DNA of 64,000 nucleotides. It comes from Trochalopteron elliotii. Lineage: Eukaryota; Chordata; Aves; Passeriformes; Leiothrichidae. The notes beneath the pieces were generated by a model. That model was not told where the DNA came from and ran no database searches. It worked only from the letters and a program-made list of their open reading frames with translations. Location: positions 5,731,066 through 5,795,065 of the forward strand of contig JANPWX010000449.1 of the NCBI GenBank assembly GCA_024734555.1, written 5' to 3'. Of this stretch, positions 37,601 to 49,600 are shown in pieces (position 1 is the stretch's first letter; each line of letters opens with the position of its first letter). Position numbers and translations under genes: made by a program.

Positions 37601-40600
37601 AAGCATCTAAACTAATTAATCACTCAGGAGTAATTTCTTCGCACTGTTTTTAAAAACATCTCCTCCTTATTGGCACAAGGATGTTCCAGTATTTTTTACA
37701 GACATCTCCAGGGAAAAGTTAACCTGAATGTTTGTATGCTTTACACTTTCATGTGGGTTATCGTAAATACTGTCAATAGATGTGTAGCCTCTTCTGCCAC
37801 TTCCTGTAGGATAATAAGGAGTTTTAATTGCAACTGTAAGAGGAAAGGCATTTTCCTTACCGTCTTCACTCTGAATGTGAAGAGGAAAATGTGTTCAAGG
37901 CAGTAGAAACTGGGTTGCCAAATAGGACATTTGGGGACAACACTGTTGTTTGCAGAGGACAGAGGATTCAATCCCATTTTTGCTAAAGCAGAAATTATTA
38001 TTCCTACTGAATTTAGCAGAGCAGGATTTGGCCCTAAAGGATTCTTACCACACACCTCATAAGAGAACAAATAAACAGCAACTACAAAGAATGAGGAATT
38101 GCACCAGATAATAAGCAGATCAAATTTGCTCATTGGATCAAAGCTTTTAGTGTCTCAAGAGACAAGACTGAAAGGACTGCAGATAAAAATAATGTTGAAA
38201 GCATTAGATAAAAAAATACAGCAGGGCAGATAATTTGCAGTAACCTAAACCAAGCTGTTCTCTTTACTCTGTTTATATTCCTTGCTTTCTCAGGAAGAAA
38301 AGGCTAGAGATGTTAAAAAACAATGCCTGAAGAACCTGTTCTTTTCTAATTTTTTTTACTTCAATTTATCCCCTTCCAAATGCTTTATACATTATGCTGC
38401 ACTGGTGAACTGTACAACTCCATCATTTCTATGACCAGCTATTTTTCTAGAAAACTCTGGCTGTTTCACAGCCACAAGTAGCTCGAAAATGCTGTCCTGG
38501 GGTGACTTTATGATACCGAATTGTATCCCCATTTGTATGTTAAGCCCAGAAATAAGTTCTGCACCCTTAAAACTAGATCTAAGAGTGAAGGGGGGGAGAA
38601 GGAAAAATGATGAATTTTTTTTTTGCGGCTGTATTCAGAACACAGAGATAAGCAGTGTTCTCGGAGTTCTCTGCTCTGCAGACAGACGGGGAGTTTTCCC
38701 TTGCTGTTTTCACTGGTTTTTCTCTCGTTAGCTGAGGCCAGAGGGGTTTTTTTGGAACTGTTCAGCCAATGTTTGGTCCGGGAACACCAGAACTATTGTC
38801 TTGGAGCCCCCCAAACTGTACTGTGGCCAGGACGCCGGAGCCGAGCCCCGGAGAGAATGACAGAAAGCTGAGGACACACCCACGAAAAGGACTCTGAACA
38901 ACAAAAGGACTCTCTCTGAATTTGTCATCTCTTCAGAACAACGAGAGGTTCCACTGTTTAATATTTTCCATTTTTCTCATGATTGTGAATACTTTGCTTG
39001 TTAAATAAACAGTTTTTTTCCACTTTTCTCCAAGGAGGTTTATCTCCTGAACAGGTGGGGGGAAGGGCTGCTGAATTTTGCCTTTTAAGCAACATCCCTT
39101 CAGAAGTTCCCTTCCAGATTTCTCCCAAACCAGGACAAATGCATATGCAAGTATATTTTCTTACTTACAGTTCCTTTTAATTTTATGAAAATAATTTAAA
39201 GACATACTTCCAAATTGTCACCTTATTTAAAAAAAAAGGGGGTGGGGGGAGTATTGACGAAGGCAAAGGCTACCACAGCTTAAGTAATTTGAAAAAAAAT
39301 TATTATCTGTCATTTCCTAGAAACATATAACAGCAATAGCAACAACATTCTGGTTGCTAAGGTGCCAGAGAAGCTCCTGTGGCAGGTTAATCCTACTAGA
39401 AAGAAAAACAATGAGTCAACACACTCTTTCCTAGCACATCAGGCACACAACAAGTCTGTTTTCTAAGGCAGTCTTTATTCTTAGTAGCTGGTATACTTTT
39501 ACTCAGGTTAAAGCATGTTTTGTTTATTTTCCTTTCCTACTGTTGTCTGTTTGGCTAATAAAAATGAACCAAGTCAGCCTCATTATTACATGTAAGACAT
39601 TATGCACAAGTAGATGAATCACAGAGGAAAAAAGACTCCTGTGTTTTGGTTGCACATACTACAAGACAATGTAAAAAGACCTAACTGAAAATTCACTTTT
39701 TAAAAAATTTGCTATTTGTAAAATTAAGCATTTCTCAGTAATTTCAGTAATTCTCTGAAAAGGCAAGGTCTCCTCTATTTTGATGAACAAAATGTGTTGC
39801 CAATAATGGTTGAATCTAACCTGTTAGGTTGTTGCAAATCAAATGCTCAAATTTAATTTTCTCTTCCCCTGGAATAGTAGTTTTCTATCTAAGCGTTCAT
39901 CCTTTTCATCCTTCTGTCGTTTTTGTTATTATGTATTCATTTATAATGTCCATTAACCCACTAAGTTGCCTTCAGATGTATTTATCTGAGTATGTGAGCA
40001 ATAGAAGATAAGATGAGCATGGGCAAAGAGGATGTGGCACAACAATGCAGAACAGAGTGTGTGGGTTCAGTATTTGTTACTGTCCAGGGTCCAAACACCA
40101 ATAAATAAAATGGGAGGACTTTTAACTCTCCTGAACAGGCGGCAGGCCAGGCTGCGGGAGGGAGAGTCCCCTAGTGGTGACACCACTGCATGGAAAGGAG
40201 CAACTGGAGTGCCAAGAAATATTCACGTGAAGGCCAGGAGTGGCCAGCACTGACCTGCATGGCCTATGTTTTCAATTCCATTTTAATGGTCACATGAGGT
40301 TGCCAGCTCATAATTATCGTTAAATATTTAGATTCCAGTAATGTGCAAAACCAAGAGACAGAAGGCAGAAGAAAGTGAAAAGCGAATGAATCTTCTCTAG
40401 TTTTTCCTCCCAGATTGTACATTTAATAGGCAGAAGCACTGAAAACACAAAGTTATCACTTCTGCACATGAATTTGATATGCACCCCGAAGCATCCTTTC
40501 AAACAGCAAGTAGGACTACATAAACAGATACCTGCAAACAGAAATATAATTTTGTCCTTAGAACACTTTTCTGAGAATAGGTGTCAGATGCACACATTAG

Positions 40601-43600
40601 GGCCTGCTGTGTGTGTCAGGGATACAGTCAGGGAATATGTGAGTTAAAGGCAGAACATCTTTTCTGCCCTTACTAAAGTTCTACCTTCCCTGTTTATAGG
40701 GAAAACCCTTCCATTTCTCCCTCTCCTTTTCTTAATTAAAAAGTAGAATAAACCACAAAATCTGACATAGTACACTATCTCTATTCAACAATTTTTTTAT
40801 TTTAAATTAAACCTGATCACCTGCTTTGAGATAGCCTAATCCAGTGGCATTGTGTGCGTTCATTACACACAAGCCACAAAGACAGTGACACTGTGAGCAT
40901 ACACGAAATATTGGACTCCCAATGGACATCGAATCCTTCTACTCTGTAAGTGACAATGACTTTGGTGTATACACTTTAACTTCAGCACCCTCTGTACAGT
41001 GACCAGAAGTTACCTCTGTTTTCTCCAAAACATTAACTTCTCATTTTAAACTATGTGAAATTAATATACTGACTTACATTAGCTGCTGTTTTCCTTCATC
41101 AAGTCCAACACTCCTTTCCCCTTGAAGCTTTTGTCTTATTTCCTGAGCAAGAGCATACAATGACACTTTCCTTTGAAATGGAAAACTAGGAAATGTTGTA
41201 AGGGCAAGAACAAAGGTTAATTCTCATGCTGGCTACATAACTCCTCTCTGTTCTGGCAGCTCTGGGATCAGAAGCTCTCATTTAAAGCTCTGAAATGAGA
41301 AGCTCAACGACTGTCTTCAAAAAGTCAAGTTTCCAAAACAGAGCATTGAAAACTGAGATCACAGGAACTGAGGGTGATTAATCATGCATCTCAAAGTGTA
41401 ACAATGCCTCAAAACATTACTTTTAACATGAAACTATTTCTTTAGCAGCTACCCCGGGTTTACAGTGCAAACATCATTTCAGCCCTGCTGGAACAAACAG
41501 AGAAGTCAGTAAGTATAGATCCTTTAGTGGTTATACATACTCAGAAAATGAAAGTTTTTAGTCCTTTGGGCAGCTGGTCACTAAGAGCAAATGACGTGGA
41601 ATACCACTAGGAATGTCACAGCTGTTGGTGACTCTCCAGCTTGGGCTGACTCTCTGCCCTTCCCTTCACAATGCATGCAAAAAGGGAAAGCTCTATTCTG
41701 TGAATGTTTTATCGATTAGTTACAATGTCTCTAGGCTACAAATGACAGTCTAGAAAAAAGGGTGTTACTTTACTATGCTGTTAATTCTTGCAAACTACCG
41801 ACCAATATTATACAGTAATAACAAAACAAACCCATGATGCAACGGAAAGAAAAGCCACCCACCATCTTTGAAGTGTGTCACATAGCTTCTGAATGGTAGT
41901 AATTAATGTCTCTAATGAGATTACTTCATTAATAGGAATTTCTATTAATATTAAAACATGCTAATAGAGGCAACAGATAAAATTCTCCATGTAAAGATTC
42001 TGATTTGTTTGCAGTCATAGATGTAGTCTCAGTCCAAAAACATTGCATGCCAGGTATAAGTTTTGAGCTCCTGAATTTCTGTCCTGGAAATCTTACATGG
42101 AAATGTAAGATGTATACCATGTGTACCACATGATGGGTTGAAAGGCTGAGGATCAGGTCTCTCAATAAATCTGAAGCTAATGATTAACAGCACACATATT
42201 TACTCTGCCAGGGTAGAGCTGCTAGTTGATTATAAATACTGATAGCATGCAAAGAGACAGTCATCCATTGCGAGCATTGTACAGCTCAGTCATGTATTGT
42301 AAAGTTAACTGCCTTACAAAGACATACAGTGCAGACACTATTCCTCATGTTGCTTGACTTTCTTTATGCAAAACCTTTCCTAAAAAACAATATTAGAAAA
42401 AAAACCCAAAAAACAAGAAACAAAGCACAGGCTGGGTGAGTACTCTGAAAGAGGCGAACTGGTTTCAAATTAAGAGCAAATCCTCACCTCTAGAAGCAGG
42501 TTTGTGTATGATGGCCCACGGGTCTTGACAGAGTTCTGAAACTGAGAGGCTCCAAACAGGCTTAGACATTTGCTTGTACAGAGCTAAGCCTGAAGCCTAG
42601 GGCTCTCAAAATACACCTTTGCAGTCTCAGATAATTGTGCAGAGTCTCACAGTGAGCAGAGTTTACAGTTCTGGACAGCAGAAGTAAGACAGGTCAGTGT
42701 ACCTGCACACAGTTTATGTGTTACTGTAACACTACAAAAGTCTCATTTACATTGCTTTAAAGTAAGGAAAGAGGTCACAAGAATTAATGAAAGCTTTAAA
42801 AGTTGACACAGTGGGTGTTTTTCATCTGGAAATGTAATGCTTATATACATGTATGTAATATATACTTGCAAAGAGATCCTCTGCTTTAGTACCTTAGATG
42901 TGCATAATTTATCACAACTCTTCCACTGGAAATTGAAATATTATAGTATAATACTACTTTAAAGTTTTATATTTGCATATGTATAATTTTACATATATTA
43001 AAGAACATACAAATATACACATATAAATAGGTATTTAAGAACACACAAGTCTGTAATGGAGAAAGAGACTGCAGAGCACCCCAGACACACTGCTGCAGCT
43101 CTTCCTGACTGCAGTTTTCTGCACTCAAACCCCTACAGATCTAAAAATCCAAAGACATGGCAAGCAGAAGTGTTACAGTTCCTGGATTATTCCAACAACA
43201 AAGTAAATTCTATATAATTTATGTGCTATAAAGTATAAACTTACTGTACTTTTCATAATTTTCTCTTATCTTTTGTGGTTTTGATATGTTTGTTCACAAT
43301 TAATATGGTACCAGTATATGGATTTATTTATTTCTAAGGTAAGAGTGAGAAAATGTTTCAGTTAGGAGTTTAAAATGCAGATATTTAAATACAGTTTATT
43401 ATAGTTAACAGTGTAAACATAATTTAGCTGCAAAGAAGGATTAGAAATACATTTCATGTGAACTTTTAGATGTACATGTCCTCAAAACAAACCCTATTTT
43501 TCCCTACCTGCTTTAATGAATTTCTTGCATTATATACTTAAGTAGTGAATTTTTTCAGACTGTAAGTTGCAAGGAAGTAAGTAATTTTTCAATTTAAAAC

Positions 43601-46600
43601 AAGTACAGGAAAGACCAAACTGAGTTCAGGCCTTAGTTTACATGGTCCTGTGTTAAATTTCTGGAACAGAAAAGAAAATGAGGTCTCTGTGCCCAAAATT
43701 CAAAACTCAAAAGAAAAAAAAATCTAAAGGATAATTAATTGTATACACAAACCACTGACAAACCCCAAATTTACAAGAAGAAAAGGAGATGGACACACAC
43801 AACAATTTTCAAATGCCATCAAAACAGTATCTGACAGAAACCAGTGAACATCAGCTGGAGTCCTGACACACAGCCCAAGTAGCTTTGCTCCCAGCTGTTA
43901 GCCAGGCCAAGCCATGTCTGTGGGAGGTGCAAGTGCTGCATGTCTGGACAGATGCAGGAGTTTGAAGTATGTCAGGGACCAAATCTAGCAAAATTCCAGC
44001 GCCTTGGGCTTCGCTACGAAAGCAGGTGCTGCATTCTTTGACAGGCCTGTGACACACGTAGCCTGAGCACAGCACCAGAGCCCAGCTGTGCCAGTATGCA
44101 TGGGGAGACAGACAGCCACTCTGAACATGAATCAGATGTGCTCTGTGAAACACTTTTTTGAATTACTGGCATAACCTATTTATTATTTCTGAAATACGTG
44201 CAAGGAGTTGAAAGTGTTAGGACACAGTGTGTAGAAGCTGTCAGCATGAGAAAATCATTCTCTTCTCCTCATGGAGGTACCTCAATGACTCTCTGCTTAC
44301 TTAGTATGGAAATCTGTCTTCTTTTACCTAATGGCAATTTCCAATTCCAACTAATGTCAATTATTAATTCAGCTTCTGCACTTGAATTGTGGAGGAGACA
44401 GAGGGTGTTGAAAATATAGAGACATTACTATTGGAGAAGTGAAACCTGGGAAGTGTGAAGACTTCCTACAAAGTGCGGAAGACTGCAACTGGGTCACAAG
44501 TCCATGGAAAACCTAAAAAAATTGGACTATTCTGCATTAGCTATTCCAGAATAACTCCCCGTATTGACTGTCTACTCAACAGTTAGTACTTGCTTGCTCT
44601 GCTGTGTCTGACCTATTTATTCTTGAGGCCTGGTCAATTTATCTATATAGACAGAGTTCAATAAATTCTACTTTTACCATTAAGCTTGGACTTGGAAATT
44701 GTCTGCCTATGACTTAACAGTAAGTCTTTGCTTAAATCTCATCAATTTCAATACCATCTCACTTTTGGCAGCCCTAGTGACATCAGAAAGTGAGTTCAAT
44801 AATAACAACAATAACAATAACAATAACAATAACAATAACAATAACAATAACAATAACAATAACAATAACAATAACAATAATCCTTGTGATTTTCACTTTT
44901 ACACTGTTTGGTCACTTGAAAATGCAAACATTAGTCTCAATAGTCTGAAAGACCTGGCACAAACCTGCGTTTGAATGAGCACAGATGAAGTGCCCTGAGA
45001 ATGTCCTTCCCACTCCTGTGGGTTTGGCTGCCTGGACCCTGGACCAGCTTGGGGAGAGCAGAGCTGGGTGTCCTTAGAGAAAGGTGGTGTGAAGGCAACA
45101 GTCACAGGCCTCAGCAAGGGCGAGCCCTCCTTCCCTGGGGAGCTGCGTTTCAGCACAGGCTGTCCCAGTGGGCTGCTCCACTTACAGCCTCAGATGCATC
45201 CCCAGCTGTGTCTGTGCACAGCCTCTGCCTTGACCCCAGGCTGACACCCAACTTGGCCTGCCTGGCCATTACAGGGCCATGGCTGACCCTGGGCGCTGCC
45301 ACCAGGCCTGACTCTGACATGCCTTCTTGGCTTGACCATGGCCCTGCACCATCCTTCCGGCCCTGCCCCATGAGCACCAGACTGTGGTGGACCCGGCTGC
45401 CCTCAGCAGGCCTGACCCCAACCCTGAGCGTGACTCAGCCCCACAGCCTGGCCCTGGCCCTGCCACGCCACCACAGCCATTGCTGGGCTGCCATCTGTGT
45501 CACTGGGGACAGGCCCTGGTGGCCAGGCCCTGCCCTGCCAGCCCTGTGGGGAGCAACCATGGGTAGCCACCATGGCCTCAATATCCTGAAAAGAGAAATA
45601 CATTCAGTGTCCCTACAGACAGGCTCTTCCAAACATTACACACCTCAAAAGGTTCTTCCTTCTGCCACCACATGCACCAAAGGAAACCCCCTGCCCTCAA
45701 ACAGCAAGTGCAAATCTTTAGAGGAAAGGATTGACACCGAAATTAGTTCACTATGAAAGGACAAGACCAATGAGCTGTCAGCAATGCTGGTCCAGACTCT
45801 GCTCTGTAGATGCAAAACTAGAGTTACATCACAGACTTTGGTCTAGTTAGCCCGGATAGACAGAGTAAAAACCAACAGAGAAAATGGCACAAACAGTGCC
45901 TACCTGCCCCTGGCCATTTCTACTTCTCTTTCTCACCCTGTGTGAAGCTCCAGTCCATGAGTCTAGACCCCACCAGGAGATAGGACTATTAAAAAACACA
46001 ATGAGGAAAAAACTTGATAAGCAACTTAATATGCAATTGGTAAATTGCATGTCATTACAGTACCCCCACTCAACCAAGGGATGTCCCAAAATGGGATTCT
46101 TATGATAGTAATTATTTACCAAACCAAGTAAAGGTTTTTAAATCCCTGTCTTCCCTGCCATTTATGCTTCTATTGGCACTTCTTTAGCATGTTAGCCCTT
46201 CAGGGCTTCAAGGACCTATTTTCATTAGTGTTTACAAACCACTGAACAGGCTGGTGGCACAATATCAGTGGTAAGTAATAATAGTATCTTGTCCACAAAC
46301 AAGACACAATAGAACACTTGCACCCTGAAACATTCCTGGGTGGAGTATCTCTTATGAAAGAATTTCTTTATTAATGCTTTGTTCAGGGAGGGAGCTCCAC
46401 TGGAACAATATACCCAAGTAATGCTGTCCTGGTATCCTGTCTGCTCTCCTCACCCAAGCAGCTCATGTATTTTGGAGCTGATTTTAAAAATTCTTTGTAA
46501 TTATAAGGAGTTAAGCCCCAAATCTAGATCTGTAATACCCAAGAAGTTATTCTTGGTCTCCAAGAAGGCAAACAGGACTACTTTTGTGAACATGACAAAA

Positions 46601-49600
46601 TAAAGCCTGCAATGGCAGACCCCTCAAACTGTAAGCAAGACAATATAATTGAAGCAGCAAGTATGAATATGCTCAAATACATACATATGTCTGCACTTCT
46701 GCAACAAATATCTTCCTAAGAGAAGAAAGTTAAAAAATACATTTCCAACACAGGATTTTATTCCCACCTTCTATTGCCAGACCTGTAGAGAGTCTGTCAG
46801 AGCAAATGTCAGTCAAGAGAATACAGTAAGGAATTACTTGCAACAAATGAACTCAGTAAATGATCTGCCATGAGGCAGTAAGAACAGCTGTGTGCTATAA
46901 CAAGTAACTATGTCCAAATGATTTATTGTAGAGACTGTCTAGAACAGTCTAACAAGGGGATTCATCTTTCCCACAACACTCAAATGTTGTTAATGGGTCA
47001 GCAAGAGTGGAGCACTGAGTGGTGCTGACTGTACCTCCCAATTAATTTCATATGCTTTTCATCTTCAAATTTGAGGGTAAATTAAAACAAACCTTTGTTT
47101 TGCTGCCATCTATTCTCACTGTCATCTGCAAAATAAATCTACTAAAACCTCCCCCGAAAAGCATAAACAAACCTGGAAAAGGGCAAAACAAATAAAACCA
47201 AATGGAATGAGTGCTATCCTCTCCTAAAAGCTCAATTTCCCTTTCCTCTTTTTTCAGTTCCTATTCATAGAAAGTGGCTGATGTGCCAGATATGTTCTAG
47301 AGCTGGAAACTAATTTTTTGCCATTCCTCCTACTGAAAAAAAAGAAAAAAAATCCTTAAATAATACATGCATAGTTAGTTCTGAAAACAGGATTTAGAGA
47401 GTAAATTGCTGTTAGTGGAGGTAGGTTCATTTCCCCATTCTGTGGCTCAGTGTCTCAGTTGTTTTCAGTATCTCATTTGAAAGTGAAAATAACAGTATTC
47501 CCTTTTTCTCAAGGATTAATAAAAATAAAACAGCACAAGACTATAGCATGCAGTTGTAATAGGCGCATTACATAAAACAGCCAAATCTCCTAAATAAAAT
47601 TATTTAAGAATACAGAGCTTTTGTGCCCTTTTACATGCATTTTCTATATAACCATAGTTCTTCTACTCTGTCTTCCAACTGTTCATTTTTTGCACCACCT
47701 GCAACTGTACCAACTACCTGCTCCCATGCCACATCCCCCTACCTGCTGCCTCTTTTAAGTAGCTGGCTCCATGTCTCCTGGCTCTTCTCATCTCACCTGC
47801 TTTCTCTGGGCCTTGATGCAGCTCCAGGGGTGGAGGTGCATCTCAACACCCAGTGCTCAGACACTATGAGACATCAGAGACCCAAAGGTGACTGGAATGA
47901 CACCTGCTTGGGCACTGTCTGCCTCTCCACACTCTGGAGAGGGAGGAGCTGCCTTGGAGACAAAAGGCATTAGCTCCACCTCTGTATCCCACAGCTTCAT
48001 GCCCTAATGCTGCTGAGACTTCCTACAAGGACTGCCAGTTCCTCTGCTACCTGCCAGGCTCTGAAGTGCTGTCCTGAAGGGATGGAAGACAGTCAGCTCT
48101 CTTCATCCTGCCCATTTGCTTCATCAATAAAGGACAGAAAGGAGAAGCACCTACAGGTTTGTTTAGCCTTTGGGACCTGGAGCTCTCTGTGCAAATATTA
48201 GCTGACAGGTTTTTTTTAATTTCTGTCCCCAGCAGCTGCAGAACAAAGCTTAAGAAGATGAGCTGGGTGCAGTCTGAATCTTGAAACCGTAAGCCAAATA
48301 GTATCTTGAATGTTTTTATGTTGTGATTTTCAGGCCTATTTCATTACATACGGAAAGTTGATCTGTGGTATTAATAAGTGTGCAAACGTTCATTGCGTTC
48401 TTATGGAAACTGAATTGTTGGGGAGCCATCTGAACATGATACTGCACTGTGAACATGCTGTATTCCTCCCTGTCTTCTTCTGGGCATCTAATTGTAACTG
48501 AAATATTTGTGACAAGGAACCTCCTTCCACAAGGATCTGTAAAATCATCAGTTTCATTAACCAGGCTTATTAAATAGCATTTCATGACTTGAGTTGGAAT
48601 TCTGCCTTAATACCACAAATACTATTATGGAACAATTCATGTATATTGATATAAAACCTCTAAATTTCATGTCTCTTCCATGCTAACACTTAGGATAAAT
48701 GAAATTTTCTTTGAACTGGTATTATGAATGAAACTGTGTTGGATGAGCAAAGAAATCCGAAGGCAAGTGTTACCCGAGCTCATAACTAATACGTATTTTT
48801 TCTTTTAAATTGTTAAATATGTGATTAATAAGTTTCTGGAGTATTTTCGGTGTATATAGCAGTGAGCTGTCTTGAGTGAGTGAAGCAGCAAAGCTGACTT
48901 GCTGCTTCTCTGAACTTGTTTCAAGAAGGAGGCAGGTGTGGTGGCTGCTCAAAGGTACTGCTGAGAGGAGCCACGAGAGGGCACTGGGAGAAGAGGCCAA
49001 AAAATGCAGTCCTGGGAACCGGCAGGTCAGGACACAGCAAGAGCTCTGCTCCCTGCCCATAACAAGAACAAATTAAGGTCCAACAGGACATAAAGTTCAT
49101 TTGTGTATAAAAGGAAAGCTATACTGAGAGGTGTCCCAGGGCAAGCTTAGAGGTCTGAAGGCTGCCAAGAGAGCCAAGAAAGGGCCAATGGTACCCAGAG
49201 AATGTGCTGGGGCATCAGCAGCAACAGGAGGGGAAACACCAAGCAGAGATGAGAATGACACAATTGTGTACAATTGACAACCTAATTCCCACATTCCTGC
49301 TCTACACAAAGGCTACAAAGAGAAAGGGAGATGAGAGAACCTGTGTAAAGCAAACTTTCCCCAGGAAATATCCCCATTTTACACTCCATTTCACAAAGGC
49401 ATGGACTGTCTGGATGAAGAGAAATTCAGTTCTACCCAGTGTAGGTGAGCAACAAGAAAAGGGGAAAAAAAAGCATTTGTCAGGAAAAAATTGCAAGCTC
49501 AACACATTTGAGGAAGTAATAGTAAACCACAGAGAATGTCAGAATTCATCTTCTGATTTTATTTCTTATTTTGTCTTTCAAAATTAACTGGTGTTAACAT

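Noticed and set aside
45001..45756. 251-codon + strand open frame
   Set aside because: No domain, opposite-strand frames equally open, no splice or promoter context.
48316..48585. 89-codon minus-strand frame that looks fairly protein-like
   Set aside because: No recognised domain, and no splice sites with a phase that fits EXPH5. Likely chance.
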